Positions 20,569 through 30,669 of a stretch of DNA of 64,000 bases are shown here, in pieces (positions within the stretch are counted from its first letter, which is position 1; every line of letters starts with the position of its first letter). The DNA is taken from the NCBI GenBank assembly GCA_028874075.1, contig JAPPLU010000026.1:1-64000 (forward strand), in the 5' to 3' direction. The position numbers and the translations under genes are program-made. Under the pieces are notes generated by a model that did not search any database, was not told where the DNA came from, and worked only from the letters and a program-made list of their open reading frames with translations. Source of the stretch: Chloroflexota bacterium. GTDB taxonomy: Bacteria > Chloroflexota > Dehalococcoidia > Lucifugimonadales > UBA3495.

Positions 20569-21726
20569 ATGTCCGCCATTTACCTCGACTACAATGCCAC
20601 CACCCCCGTCGACCCCCAGGTCGCCGAGGCCATGCTTCCCTACGTCCACGGCCTTTTCGGCAATCCTTCCAGCAGCCATGGGTTCGGCCTGGCGGCCCGC
20701 GAGGGCGTGGACCTGGCCCGCAGCCAGGTTGCGGAAGTTCTGGGCTGCCGGCTGGATGAGTTAATCTTCACCAGCGGCGGCACCGAGGCCAACAACCACG
20801 CCATCAAGGGCGTCGCCTTTGCCCACCGGAACCGCGGCAACCACATCGTCACCTCCGCCGTTGAGCATCCCGCCGTTACCGAAGTGTGCCGCTATTTGGA
20901 AACCCACGGCTTCCGCGTAACATACCTGCCCGTGTACGAATATGGACTGGTGGATGTCTCTCAGCTTAAGGAGGCCCTGACCAAAGAGACCATTTTGGTC
21001 ACCATAATGCACGCCAACAATGAAGTGGGCAGTATCCAGCCCATAGCCGAAATCGCCGAGGCCGCCCATGCAGTTGGGGCCCTGGTCCACACCGACTGCG
21101 CCCAGTCGGTGGGCAAGATTCCCGTCAACGTGGATGAGCTGGGTGTGGACCTACTCTCCATCGCGGGCCACAAGCTCTACGCCCCCAAGGGTATCGGCGC
21201 TCTTTACATCAGGAACGGCGTCCGGTTGGAAAAATTCATGCACGGCGCCAGCCACGAACAGGACCGGCGTGCCGGCACCGAAAATGTAATCGAGATGGTG
21301 GGTCTGGGCGCGGCCTGCAGCTTGATTCATCAGAACCTTGCCGAATACGCCTCCCACATGCGGGAAATGAGAGACCGTCTTGAAGGCCAACTGCTGGACT
21401 TTGGCGTGGATGCCCGCATCAACGGCCATCAAGATTTGCGCCTGCCCAACACCAGCAGTATCAGCTTCCGTGGCGTGGAAGCCGACCGCATCCTCGCAAA
21501 TCTGCCGACGGTGGCCGCTTCTGCCGGCGCGGCCTGCCACAGCGACCGGGTGGAACTCTCCCACGTTCTGTCCGCCATGGCAGTTCCATTGGATTACGCC
21601 ATGGGCACCATACGCTTTTCTGTGGGGCGTTTTACCACCGCCGAAGAGATTGAGCTGGCGGTGGGGGAATTAAGCCAGGTAATTCGGAAATTGGCAACTG
21701 CCCCTTTGAGCGCGCAGGCTGGTTGA
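20569..21726 (+). CDS. Cysteine desulfurase (NifS/IscS family)
   Basis: A 385-residue PLP enzyme that moves sulfur from cysteine to acceptors for Fe-S clusters or thiolation. LDYNATTPVDP opens the protein. The PLP motif is SIAGHKLYAPKG (Lys202) and the persulfide Cys lies in SAGAACHSDRVELS (Cys323). HxNNE-type MHANNEVGSIQPI is present. ATG is preceded by GGAG. No iscU or tRNA-thiolation gene is adjacent. Confidence 0.93.
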   Translation: MSAIYLDYNATTPVDPQVAEAMLPYVHGLFGNPSSSHGFGLAAREGVDLARSQVAEVLGCRLDELIFTSGGTEANNHAIKGVAFAHRNRGNHIVTSAVEHPAVTEVCRYLETHGFRVTYLPVYEYGLVDVSQLKEALTKETILVTIMHANNEVGSIQPIAEIAEAAHAVGALVHTDCAQSVGKIPVNVDELGVDLLSIAGHKLYAPKGIGALYIRNGVRLEKFMHGASHEQDRRAGTENVIEMVGLGAACSLIHQNLAEYASHMREMRDRLEGQLLDFGVDARINGHQDLRLPNTSSISFRGVEADRILANLPTVAASAGAACHSDRVELSHVLSAMAVPLDYAMGTIRFSVGRFTTAEEIELAVGELSQVIRKLATAPLSAQAG

Positions 21727-21802
21727 CTATTGTCCACCAAAACGATAATCTCCCCTGTTCATTTGGTCGAGTTCCCATGAGTCTTTTTCAGGAGTACCCA
21801 AC

Positions 21803-23152
21803 ATGACAACTCAAAGCAACCCCGGCGCCCTCGATGCCCACACCCTTGCCGATTTGGAATCGGCCTTTCGCGCCCAGCCCAGCCATCAACTGATGCAGAA
21901 CGTCGTTACCCAGCATGACGTTAACGACGTGGCCCTGGACCGCAATATTGTTGCCGAGGCTACCCACAGCTTTTCCACGGTGCTGGATGATTGGGGTGTA
22001 ACTAACCAGGCCCGCTCCGGCCGTTGCTGGATGTTCGCCGGTCTCAACCTCTTCCGCTCGGAGTCCAGGGACTTGCTCAACGTCAAGGAGTTCGAGTTCA
22101 GCCAGAGCTATGTGATGTTCTGGGACAAGATGGAACGGGCCAATTACATCCTGGAGGCTGTCATCGAGACGGCCGACCGGCCCATCGATGACCGGGTGGT
22201 TGCCTGGCTGCTCCATCAGCCCCTGGGTGACGGTGGCCAGTGGGACATGTTCGTCGGCCTGGTCCGCAAGCATGGTGTTGTGCCCAAGTCCGTCATGCCC
22301 GAGACTGAGAGTTCCGGAAATTCCATGCGCATGAACGCCGGCCTTAACTACCAGGTCCGCCAGGGCGCCCGCAACATCCGCCGCATCTATGCCGAAGAAG
22401 GTGGCCTGGATGCCATGCGGCAGGCCAAACAGGAGGCCCTCCAGTCCGTATACCAGATTCTCGCAATTCACCTGGGCAACCCGCCCGCAAACTTCGACTG
22501 GCAGTGGAAGGACAAGGACGGGGAATTTCACCGCGACGGCGCCATGACGCCCCTGGAGTTTGCGGAGAAGTATATCTCCACTCCTATGGAAGAATACGTC
22601 TGTCTGGTTCATGACCCGCGCCAGGACAATCCGCCGGGACGTACCTACACCGTGCAATACCTTGGGAACGTGGTAGACGGCGCACGCATAAAGTACCTGA
22701 ACGTGGACATTGACGTGATGAAAGACATCACCATGCGAATGCTCCAGGATGGCAAGCCCGTCTGGATGGGTTGCGACACGGGCAAACAAATGCACCGGGA
22801 CAAGGGCCTTTGGGACGCGGACCTGTTTGACTATGCCAGTGTCTACGGCGCTGAATTTTCCATGGACAAGGCGGAGCGCCTCGAATACCACCAGACGGCC
22901 ATGACCCACGCCATGCTCTTCACCGGCGTTGACGTTGTGGACGGCAAGCCCCGCCGCTGGCGAGTTGAGAACAGTTGGGATGACAAGGTGGGCGAAAAGG
23001 GGTTCTTCCTTATGAACGATTCCTGGTTCGCCGAGTACATGTTCGAGATTTCGGCGCCCAAGAGCTACCTCCCGGAAGAATTGCAGCGGGCGCTGGATTT
23101 GGAACCTGTCGTGCTCCCGCCCTGGGACCCCATGGGCAGCCTGGCCCGGTAG
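21803..23152 (+). CDS. C1 family aminopeptidase (bleomycin hydrolase / PepC)
   Basis: A 449-residue cytoplasmic papain-like peptidase. The active-site Cys is in QARSGRCWMFAGLN (Cys75), the His in MTHAMLFTGVD and the Asn in WRVENSWDDKVGEKGFF. Length and the conserved C-terminus fit the self-compartmentalising PepC/Blh hexamer. ATG follows CAGGAGT. Ends with TAG, followed at once by a perfect palindrome. Confidence 0.93.
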   Translation: MTTQSNPGALDAHTLADLESAFRAQPSHQLMQNVVTQHDVNDVALDRNIVAEATHSFSTVLDDWGVTNQARSGRCWMFAGLNLFRSESRDLLNVKEFEFSQSYVMFWDKMERANYILEAVIETADRPIDDRVVAWLLHQPLGDGGQWDMFVGLVRKHGVVPKSVMPETESSGNSMRMNAGLNYQVRQGARNIRRIYAEEGGLDAMRQAKQEALQSVYQILAIHLGNPPANFDWQWKDKDGEFHRDGAMTPLEFAEKYISTPMEEYVCLVHDPRQDNPPGRTYTVQYLGNVVDGARIKYLNVDIDVMKDITMRMLQDGKPVWMGCDTGKQMHRDKGLWDADLFDYASVYGAEFSMDKAERLEYHQTAMTHAMLFTGVDVVDGKPRRWRVENSWDDKVGEKGFFLMNDSWFAEYMFEISAPKSYLPEELQRALDLEPVVLPPWDPMGSLAR

Positions 23153-23167
23153 GCTCGTGGCTTCGTG

Positions 23168-23192
23168 AGGGCAGGTTTCAAACCTGCCCTCG
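23168..23192. repeat. Perfect palindrome after pepC
   Basis: Twelve-base arms GAGGGCAGGTTT and AAACCTGCCCTC around one C. It can form a stable hairpin just downstream of the stop, but no T-run follows. Its arms resemble the palindrome at 26105-26131, which suggests a dispersed family. Confidence 0.7.
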
Positions 23193-24016
23193 TTGCCCTA
23201 AGGTGCATTTCCCGGCAGGCTCTGCCCACATCTGCAGAGCGCTTCCGCCCTGTCCGGAACAACCCTCTCTTTCCTGTAGGCAGGGCCGGGCCGGTGTGTG
23301 CCCCCTGCGCTCTCTTGTACCTTCCTTCCCCGCTGACACCACCCCCCTTGCCACGCCGCATTACACCCCGCCACCATAGAACCATAACCCAATCGCTGTT
23401 TACCACAAAGACACAAATGGCCCAGCGGTGCACCGACCACCTCTGCGAAGCTCCGCGTCCTCAGCGTCTCTGCGGTCAAAGGCGCCCCTGAAATGCGATA
23501 CCCCTGCCCAAGAATCCTTCCCCCTTGGAGGGAACGCAAGGAGAGAAGAGAAAGGCCAAGACCAAGAATGGGACAAAATGAGACGGAATAGGACACTTTT
23601 CAAGAAATTCTCATCTTCCTTTATTCCGCTCATCCTGAGTTCGTCGAAGGATCAACCCATGCTTGTCGAAGGTCCCTCGGCCCCTGAGAGTGGCCGCGTG
23701 GTGAGGACCCAAGTGGCCCAAAACGGCCCGAAACGGCCCAAAATGGCCCGAGAAAAGCGATGACACAGATAGGATGTCCAGCGGTTTCGGCCCAAAAAAA
23801 TTGGTCCATTTCACCGCTACCCGGCCCCTCTTCCGGATACGAAACGGCCCAAAACGGCCCAAAATGGCGCGAAAAGCAAAAAATATCGCCCCGCTTCTTT
23901 GTGGGAATGGTCCCCTTTCACTTGGCTGAGGACGTTCTATGGTTGCTAAAGGACACTTACTTTATATAAAATCCAACTTAACCTGATGCCGTTATCTGTT
24001 AAGGGGGAAAAGCTCT
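23193..24016. other. Repeat-rich spacer, no gene seen
   Basis: About 820 bp built from short interspersed repeats. 23344-23396 and 23569-23594 match 8921-8969 and 9057-9082. 23399-23483 is a 'CACAAAGACACAAA...GTCTCTGCGG' type block like those scattered in many environmental genomes. 23633-23651 is a near copy of the istA insert. 23714-23757 and 23835-23879 are related direct repeats built on GGCCCAAAA. A promoter-like TTGCTA-16-TATAAA at 23943-23970 could serve the EF-G-like gene. Confidence 0.6.
23714..23879. repeat. Tandem-like GGCCCAAAA repeats
   Basis: Two copies (23714-23757 and 23835-23879) of a block made of GGCCCAAAA and TGGCCCG units, each followed by GAAAAGC. The second copy starts with GGATACGAAACGGCCC. 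Reverse-complement relatives lie at 30524-30547 and 30642-30669. Confidence 0.75.
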
Positions 24017-26065
24017 ATGCCCAATATAGAAGCCCGTAACCTGAGGAATGTGGCGTTGCTGTCTCACAGCGGCGCCGGCAAGACATCCCTGTGTGAAACT
24101 CTCTTGTTCAATACCAAGGCCGTCAATCGCATCGGCCGGGTGGAAGACGGCAACACCGTCTCCGACTACGAACCCGAGGAAATCAAGCGTGCCGGAAGTA
24201 TTCAGACAACCCTGATTTCCTGCAGTTGGGACCGATTCAAGGCCAACTTCCTGGACACCCCCGGGTATGACGACTTCTTCGGGGAAGTGGTCAGCGCGCT
24301 GCGAGTCGTGGAAAGCGCCACCATTGTGTTGCCCGCCCCGTCCGGCGTGGACGTTGGCACCGAGCGGTCCTGGAACCAGTGTGAAGAGGCGGGCCTGCCC
24401 CGGGTCCTGCTGGTTAACAAGATGGACCGAGAAAACGCCAGCTTCTCTCGCACCGTGGCGGACATCCAGGGAACCTTTGGCAACCAGTGCGTTCCCTTCC
24501 AGCTGCCTCTTGGTGATGCCCAGGACTTCAAGGGTGTTGTCAGCGTTGTTCATCCCCCCGCTGATATACCCGCCGAGGTCGCCGATGAGTTTGAGCTGGC
24601 CCGCGAACGCCTGATTGAGGCCGTCGCAGAGGCTGATGACGAACTGGCCGACAAATACCTCGAAGGCGTAGAACTGACCGACGACGAAATAATAAATGGC
24701 GCCAAGTCTGCCATTCTGGCCGGTACCCTTGTCCCCATTCTGGCCAGCGCAGCTACCCAGAACCTGGGTGTTGAAGAGTACCTGGACTTCGTGGGCGAGT
24801 TCCTGCCTTCTCCGGTGGAAGGCATCCAGCCTGAAATGAACAACTCCGGCGGCGACGCTGTGGAGTTCGACGTCGACCCCGATGCCCCGCTTGCCGCCTT
24901 CGTCTTTAAGACGACGGCAGACCCCTTCGTGGGTAAGCTTTCCCTTTTCCGTGTGTACCGCGGGACGTTCAAGAGCAATTCCGAGGTCTGGAATGTCAAC
25001 CGCAACCAGTCGGAGCGTATTGGCCAGCTATACCTGCCCAGGGGAAAGTCCCAGGAAAATATTACCGAGGTAGTGGCCGGCGATATCGGCGCCATTGGCA
25101 AGCTCGCCGCCACCGTAACCGGCGACAGCCTGTGCGCCAGGGATGCCCAGGTTACCTTCCGCCCTATCGAATTCCCTCGCGGGTACTACAGCGTTGCCGT
25201 CGCGCCTGCCACCAAGGCCGACCTGGACAAGATGTCCACTTCCCTGGCCCGTATCGTCGAGGAAGACCCCAGCCTGCGCTACAGCAGGGATGCCGACACC
25301 GGCGACAGCCTGCTTACCGGCCTGGGGGACGCCCAGATCGAGGTGGCCATCGACCGCATCAAGCGCAAGTTCGGGGCTGACCTCTTGCTCCGTATGCCCA
25401 AGGTTGCTTACCGCGAGACTATTACTCGCGTCATCAATACCGAGTACCGCCACAAGAAGCAGTCCGGCGGCCACGGCCAGTACGGCCATGTCCTCCTGCG
25501 CTTGGAGCCCATGGATCGGGACAACGGGTTCCAATTCGGTTCCGAGATTGTCGGTGGTCGGGTGCCCCGCGAATACATCCCCTCCGTGGAAAAGGGCGTC
25601 GTTAAGTCTATGGAAGAAGGCATTCTTGCCGGCTTCCCGGTGGTTGACCTGAAGACCGTCATTTACGACGGCAGCTACCATGACGTGGACTCATCCGGTA
25701 TGTCCTTTGAAATCGCCGGTTCCCAGGCTTTCAAGAAGGGAATGGCCGACGCCAGTCCTATCCTCCTGGAGCCCATTGTCAAGTTGACGGTCAACGTGCC
25801 CGAGGCCTACACCGGCGACGTTATGAGCGACCTGAATGGCAAGCGCGGCCGCATCCTGGGCATGAACCCGGGTGATCGATACACCGCCGTAGAAGCAGAG
25901 GTTCCTCTGTCGGAGGTGCAGCGGTACGCTCAGGACCTGCGCTCCCTTACCCAGGGCCGGGGCAGCTACCGGCTGGAATTCGACCACTATGAACCGGTGC
26001 CCATCAACATCCAGCAGAAGGTAATCGAGGACACCAAGCAAATGCGGGAAGAGGAGCGCGTGTAA
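24017..26065 (+). CDS. Elongation factor G-like translational GTPase
   Basis: 682 residues. The G domain has the P-loop SHSGAGKT (16-23), DTPGYDDF as G3 and NKMD as G4. Domain II (FVFKTTADPFVGKLSLFRVYRG), domain III, domain IV (KKQSGGHGQYGHVLLRLEP) and domain V follow in EF-G order. It resembles the second, 'EF-G-like' paralogue of many bacteria, not the canonical fusA, because rpsL/rpsG/tuf neighbours are absent and the switch sequences diverge (the usual RGITI is GSIQT). Likely ribosome-associated; role in translocation or recycling unknown. Confidence 0.88.
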   Translation: MPNIEARNLRNVALLSHSGAGKTSLCETLLFNTKAVNRIGRVEDGNTVSDYEPEEIKRAGSIQTTLISCSWDRFKANFLDTPGYDDFFGEVVSALRVVESATIVLPAPSGVDVGTERSWNQCEEAGLPRVLLVNKMDRENASFSRTVADIQGTFGNQCVPFQLPLGDAQDFKGVVSVVHPPADIPAEVADEFELARERLIEAVAEADDELADKYLEGVELTDDEIINGAKSAILAGTLVPILASAATQNLGVEEYLDFVGEFLPSPVEGIQPEMNNSGGDAVEFDVDPDAPLAAFVFKTTADPFVGKLSLFRVYRGTFKSNSEVWNVNRNQSERIGQLYLPRGKSQENITEVVAGDIGAIGKLAATVTGDSLCARDAQVTFRPIEFPRGYYSVAVAPATKADLDKMSTSLARIVEEDPSLRYSRDADTGDSLLTGLGDAQIEVAIDRIKRKFGADLLLRMPKVAYRETITRVINTEYRHKKQSGGHGQYGHVLLRLEPMDRDNGFQFGSEIVGGRVPREYIPSVEKGVVKSMEEGILAGFPVVDLKTVIYDGSYHDVDSSGMSFEIAGSQAFKKGMADASPILLEPIVKLTVNVPEAYTGDVMSDLNGKRGRILGMNPGDRYTAVEAEVPLSEVQRYAQDLRSLTQGRGSYRLEFDHYEPVPINIQQKVIEDTKQMREEERV

Positions 26066-26104
26066 CGCCCCCAGCCCAGCCGGCCTTTGTTGCCTGCAAA
26101 ATGC

Positions 26105-26131
26105 GAGGGCGGGAACCTGGTTCCCGCCCTC
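26105..26131. terminator. Perfect palindrome between convergent genes
   Basis: Thirteen-base arms GAGGGCGGGAACC / GGTTCCCGCCCTC around one T, placed between the 3' ends of the EF-G-like gene and mutA. It could stop transcription from both sides, though there is no strong T-run. Confidence 0.5.
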
Positions 26132-26174
26132 AGATTGTCTGCAATGCAAATTGTGTATCTTGGCTTGTCCCCCC

Positions 26175-27839
26175 TTAGAACCCCCACCCTGGCTGGTACT
26201 CCCCAAACACTTCGCGGAAGACACCCATCATCTCGCCCAGGGTTGCATAGGCTCTGACTGCTTCCAGCAGCGGTGGCATCAGGTTGGCATCTCCCTTGGC
26301 CGCTAGTTCCAGGTCCCTCAAACGGCTGGCGACTTCCCGATTGTCCCGGGTCCGGCGGACTGCGTTCAGGCTCTCTATCTGTCGCGCCTCTCCCTCCCGG
26401 TCAACTCGCAGCAGCGGTATGGACAGTTCATCCTCTGCCAGATAGTCGTTGACGCCCACGGTGATGCGGTCTTTTCGGTCCTCCTCTCGCTGGTAGATGT
26501 AGGCCGCGTCCCCTATCTCCCGCTGGAAGAACCCCGACTCCAGGGCGGGGACAACTCCTCCCACGTCTTCGATTCTGCGGAAGTACGCGTATGCTTCAGC
26601 TTCCACGCGATTGGTCAATGACTCAAGGTAATAGCTGCCGCCCAGGGGGTCCACCGTGTCGGTTACACCGGTTTCGTGAGCGATGATCTGCTGGGTGCGC
26701 AGGGCCTGGAGGGCGGCCTGCTCCGAGGGTAGCGCCCAAGCCTCGTCCTTGCCGTTGGTGTGCAGGGACTGGCACCCGCCCAGCACCGCTGCCAGAGCCT
26801 GCAGTCCTACCCGCACCACGTTGTTCTCCGGCTGCTGGGCGGTGAGTGAGGCGCCGGAGGTCTGGGCGTGGAATCGCATCCAGCAGGACCTTTCGTTCTG
26901 TGCCCCGAAGGTGTCTCGCATCTCCCGGGCCCATATCCGGCGGGCCGCGCGGAACTTGGCGATCTCCTCAAAGAAGTCATTGTGGGCATTGAAGAAGAAG
27001 CTCAGCCGAGGCGCGAAGTCGTCCACATCCAGTCCCCGATCAATGCAGCGGCGCACGTACTCAAAGCCGTCAGCCAGGGTGAAGGCCAGTTCCTGCACGC
27101 CGTTGGAACCTGCCTCCCGGATGTGGTAACCGCTGATGCTGATGGGATTCCACCGCGGCATGTAGTTGGTGGCAAACTCCACTGTGTCCACCACCAGCCG
27201 CAGGGAGGGTTCGGGAGGGAATATGTACTCGTTCTGGGCCAGGTATTCCTTCAGGATGTCGTTTTGAAGAGTACCGCCGATCCTGTCGAGGGGCACGCCT
27301 TGCTTTTCCGCCACCACGATGTACATGGCCCAGATGATGGCTGCCGGGCTGTTGATAGTCATTGACGTGGTAACCTGGCCCAGGGGGATTCCGTCGAACA
27401 GGGTTTCCATGTCTGCCAGGGAGGACACCGCCACGCCGCATTTGCCAAACTCCCCGGCCGCGCGGGGATCGTCGGTGTCGTAGCCGTACAGGGTTGGCAT
27501 GTCGAAGGCTGTGCTCAGGCCCGTTTGGCCGTTGTCCAGCAGAAAGCGGAACCGCTGGTTAGTCTCCTCCGGCAGGCCAAAACCGGCGAACATCCGCATG
27601 GTCCACAACCGGTCCCGGTAGCCACCCGGGTGAACGCCCCGAAGATAGGGGAATTCTCCGGGCAACCCTATGTCGGCCCCAAAGTCCACCGAATCCAAAT
27701 GCTCAGGGGTATAGACCGTTTCGACGGGTATCTGTGACAGAGTCTTGTAGGAGGCCTTGCGTTCCTGTCGGCCTAAGTTCTTCTCACGCCACTCCGCGCC
27801 TTGCCGCCGTATCTGGTCCAGTTCTTCGGTAGAAAACAC
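26175..27839 (-). CDS. Methylmalonyl-CoA mutase family, large (catalytic) subunit
   Basis: A 554-residue acyl-CoA mutase barrel without the C-terminal cobalamin-binding domain, so a separate B12 subunit must act with it; none is nearby. Conserved stretches are [56 protein letters not shown] and [24 protein letters not shown]. It interconverts succinyl-CoA and methylmalonyl-CoA, or isomerises a related acyl-CoA. The GTG start has GGAG seven bases upstream. Confidence 0.9.
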   Translation of the reverse strand: MFSTEELDQIRRQGAEWREKNLGRQERKASYKTLSQIPVETVYTPEHLDSVDFGADIGLPGEFPYLRGVHPGGYRDRLWTMRMFAGFGLPEETNQRFRFLLDNGQTGLSTAFDMPTLYGYDTDDPRAAGEFGKCGVAVSSLADMETLFDGIPLGQVTTSMTINSPAAIIWAMYIVVAEKQGVPLDRIGGTLQNDILKEYLAQNEYIFPPEPSLRLVVDTVEFATNYMPRWNPISISGYHIREAGSNGVQELAFTLADGFEYVRRCIDRGLDVDDFAPRLSFFFNAHNDFFEEIAKFRAARRIWAREMRDTFGAQNERSCWMRFHAQTSGASLTAQQPENNVVRVGLQALAAVLGGCQSLHTNGKDEAWALPSEQAALQALRTQQIIAHETGVTDTVDPLGGSYYLESLTNRVEAEAYAYFRRIEDVGGVVPALESGFFQREIGDAAYIYQREEDRKDRITVGVNDYLAEDELSIPLLRVDREGEARQIESLNAVRRTRDNREVASRLRDLELAAKGDANLMPPLLEAVRAYATLGEMMGVFREVFGEYQPGWGF

Positions 27840-27869
27840 TTATTAGCTCCAGCCAAGGGCTTTTGCACT

Positions 27870-27899
27870 AGTCTAACTAGGGCGGAATCCAAGCGTCAA
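27870..27899 (-). promoter_or_regulatory. Promoter of the mutase gene
   Basis: On the minus strand TTGACG (27894-27899), 18 bp, TAGACT (27870-27875), about 30 bp upstream of the GTG start. Confidence 0.5.
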
Positions 27900-27976
27900 C
27901 GGAAACGGGGGCGCACCGGTAATCGGTTAGCTGAGGAAGGATGATCGCGAAGGCAACCGAGGTAGGTGAAGCGGGC

Positions 27977-29191
27977 CTACTCCCGCAAAGACGCGAAGCG
28001 CCTCCTCCCAACCTTAACGGCGGTGCCAGGTTCTGGGGACTGGAACTGGGCGTCTTCCGTAAGCTTGTGGGAGGGGCCAGAGGGAGGGAATAGTTCCACT
28101 GCACCCTGGTTGATCATTCGCTTGCCCTCGTTGACGCTGGAGACCAGCCCTGCGGATACGAGGGCATTGCTCCATCGGGGGCCGGCCAGGGTTGATATGT
28201 TGACCTCGGGCATATCGTCGGGCAGGGCCCGCTGCTGAACTACCCGCTCGAACCTCTCGCGGGCAGCGATTGCGGCGGTTTCATCGTGGAAGACCTCGGT
28301 AATCTCTTTCGCCAGTCGCTTCTTCAGTTCCATGGGGTTCACGCTTTCTTGCGCAATGCTCCGAGTCATTTCTTCCAACTCCGGCTCAGGCGCATCCGTA
28401 AGGTAGTCGAAATAAGAAACTATAAGATTGTCGGGCAGGGACATTATCTTGCCGAACATATCATCGGGCGGTTCTTCCACTCCGACGTAATTGTCCAGGC
28501 TCTTGCTCATCTTCTGAACGCCGTCGGTGCCTACCAGGATGGGCATCAGGAAGCATTGCTGGGGCCGCTGCCCCATCATGCCCTGTAGTTCTCTGCCCAC
28601 CAGCAGATTGAACATCTGGTCAGTACCTCCGAACTCTACGTCAGATTCGATGGCCACCGAGTCGTAGGCTTGCAGCAGTGGGTAGAGCAGTTCGGTAATG
28701 GCGATGGGGCGGTGTTCAGCAAAGCGCTTGGCGAAGTCGTCCCTTTCCAGGAACTGGGCAACGGTGAAACGACCGGTCAACCCGATTACGTCGGCCAGCG
28801 AGAACTTGCCAAACCATTCGCTTTGGTACACTACCTGGGCGCGGTCCCGATCCACCACCTTGAAAAACTGGCGAAGGTAAGACTGGGCGTTTTCCATCAC
28901 TTCTTCGTGGGTAAGCATGGGCCGTGTGGCGGAGCGGCCGCTGGGATCGCCGATCTGCGCGGTCCAGTCACCAACTATAAGGATGAGTCGGTGGCCCAGG
29001 TCCTGCAATTGGCGCAGCTTGCGGAGTCCGACGACATGGCCCAAGTGGATGTCCGGCCTGCTGGGGTCAAAGCCCATCTTCAGCCGCAGCGATTTTCCTT
29101 CCTCCAGGAGCTTTACGAATTCTTCCCGGACTATGATGTTGCTGACACCCCGTTCGGTGACGCGCTTCAAGTCCGCCGGGCTAAGGGCCAT
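27977..29191 (-). CDS. tyrS: Tyrosyl-tRNA synthetase
   Basis: A 404-residue class I synthetase that charges tRNA-Tyr. The HIGH-like motif is DIHLGHVVGLRKL and the KMSKS motif is present in VQKMSKSLDNYVG. The C-terminal S4 RNA-binding domain ends the protein (SSVNEGKRMINQGAVEL). The arrangement matches the TyrZ-like bacterial form. Its ATG overlaps the end of ribF by 11 bp and has GGAGG within ribF, so the two are co-translated. Confidence 0.96.
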   Translation of the reverse strand: MALSPADLKRVTERGVSNIIVREEFVKLLEEGKSLRLKMGFDPSRPDIHLGHVVGLRKLRQLQDLGHRLILIVGDWTAQIGDPSGRSATRPMLTHEEVMENAQSYLRQFFKVVDRDRAQVVYQSEWFGKFSLADVIGLTGRFTVAQFLERDDFAKRFAEHRPIAITELLYPLLQAYDSVAIESDVEFGGTDQMFNLLVGRELQGMMGQRPQQCFLMPILVGTDGVQKMSKSLDNYVGVEEPPDDMFGKIMSLPDNLIVSYFDYLTDAPEPELEEMTRSIAQESVNPMELKKRLAKEITEVFHDETAAIAARERFERVVQQRALPDDMPEVNISTLAGPRWSNALVSAGLVSSVNEGKRMINQGAVELFPPSGPSHKLTEDAQFQSPEPGTAVKVGRRRFASLRE

Positions 29192-30119
29192 GGGCGCCTC
29201 CGGAAATGGCCAGAGTTTCGCGGGTATTCACCACGTCTCGATTAATTTGCTCCACGAGAGCTTCCAGGCTGGAAAAGGTCTCCTGGTCTCGCAGCTTGTC
29301 GACGAATTCGACCTCCAGTTCCCGCCCGTAGAGGTCGCCGTCGAAGTCCAGGATGTAGACTTCCACCAGGCGTTCAGTCAGGCCGAAGGTGGGCCGCACG
29401 CCGATGCTGGTGGCAGAAGGCCGGCGTTCGCCGTCTACCAACGCCCAGGTGGCGTAAATCCCGTCGGCGGGATGGGCCATGGTCTTGCTGACATTCACGT
29501 TTGCGGTGGGGAATCCCAACGTACGTCCCCGTTTGTCGCCCGTCACCACCGGGCCTGCCAGCGAGAAGGTCCTTCCCAGCAGGTGGTTTGAAACGGACAC
29601 CTCACCGTCGTTCAGCCGCTGCCGAATCACGCGGCTCTTGACCAGCAGGCCGTCGAGGAGCAAGGGTTCAACGATTTCGACTGAGAAGCCCAGTTCTTTG
29701 CCCAGTTCGGCCAGCCTGTCCGAGTTGCCTTCCCGGTCACGTCCCAGGGCAAAGTCAGAGCCGATGACCAGGCCCTTCATTAGCAGCTTGTCCTGGAGCA
29801 GCCCCACGAATTCCCTGGCAGAGATGCGGGCCAGTTCCTCGGTAAACTCCAGAGAAACAATTTGGTCAATCCCCATTTCGCGGATCAACCCTTCCTTGCG
29901 TTCCAGCGTGGTGATCAGTGACACTTGACGCCCGGGCTGAAGCACAGTAACAGGGTGGTTGGCAAAGGTAATGACAGTGGGCTGGTATGCGGTTCCCGCC
30001 GCGGAAATGAGGTGCTGCAGGAGGTGGGCGTGCCCCCGATGAACTCCATCAAAGACGCCTATGGTTATCACCGTTTCCCGTTCCGGAGAAACTCGGTCAA
30101 GCCGCTGGCGAAAGCTCAT
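29181..30119 (-). CDS. ribF: Bifunctional riboflavin kinase / FAD synthetase
   Basis: 312 residues. The N-terminal FMN adenylyltransferase half has TIGVFDGVHRGHAHLL and the later SRVIRQRLNDGEVS. The C-terminal flavokinase half has the GRTLGFPTANVN motif and ends DQETFSSLEALVEQINRD. It makes FMN and FAD from riboflavin, apt in a window rich in flavoenzymes. First gene of the ribF-tyrS pair. Confidence 0.96.
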   Translation of the reverse strand: MSFRQRLDRVSPERETVITIGVFDGVHRGHAHLLQHLISAAGTAYQPTVITFANHPVTVLQPGRQVSLITTLERKEGLIREMGIDQIVSLEFTEELARISAREFVGLLQDKLLMKGLVIGSDFALGRDREGNSDRLAELGKELGFSVEIVEPLLLDGLLVKSRVIRQRLNDGEVSVSNHLLGRTFSLAGPVVTGDKRGRTLGFPTANVNVSKTMAHPADGIYATWALVDGERRPSATSIGVRPTFGLTERLVEVYILDFDGDLYGRELEVEFVDKLRDQETFSSLEALVEQINRDVVNTRETLAISGGAHGP

Positions 30120-30202
30120 CGTGATTCTTTATCCTGAGGTCCGACGCTCCCATACGCTTCAGGGACTGGAGGACTGGGTAACTGGGTTTGCTATCGATTC
30201 GG

Positions 30203-30231
30203 ATACTAGCATAGGCCCCTAGGAGCGTCAA
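30203..30231 (-). promoter_or_regulatory. Promoter of ribF-tyrS
   Basis: On the minus strand TTGACG (30226-30231), a 17-bp spacer and TAGTAT (30203-30208), about 85 bp upstream of ribF. Confidence 0.55.
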
Positions 30232-30523
30232 CCGAAACTCATTGCAGGAAACTGTCCAAAGTTGATGGGACTTGCTTACTGGCTGGACTCACCATTCCGG
30301 CCTTCGCTGGTATCAAGAAGTCCATGCTACTGACGATCCGAGTTCCCTTTAATGCTCCGATTCGGGCAGTCTGCGGGTAGGGCGCCCAGAGATGCCCTCC
30401 TTTCTCCATTCGGGCGACTGCGGGACTCGGTAGAAACCCGGGATGACGACCGCCCGGACCTGCCTGCCGGGGAGAAAGCTCCGGACTTCCAACCTTCCCG
30501 TTTTAGGGATTTTTTGATTCCCT

Positions 30524-30669
30524 GGGCCATTTTGGGCCGTTTCGTATCTGACAACAGGGTCATGACGGCGCCGGATGGCACCCCGGTGGGCCACTAAGTG
30601 CCGTTTTCCAAATAGGGAGTCGACCTGGGAAATGGCCCATGCCGGGCCATTTTGGGCCGTTCCGGGCCA
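30524..30669. repeat. Inverted relatives of the GGCCCAAAA repeat
   Basis: GGGCCATTTTGGGCCG occurs at 30524-30539 and 30644-30659, the reverse complement of units at 23714-23757 and 23835-23879. The first copy continues TTTCGTATC, as in the second copy of the other spacer. Confidence 0.75.

Noticed and set aside
23399..23483. CRISPR-like or coding origin for the 'CACAAAGACAC...GTCTCTGCGG' block
   Set aside because: There is a single copy with no regular spacing and no cas gene; it resembles dispersed repeats seen in many environmental genomes.
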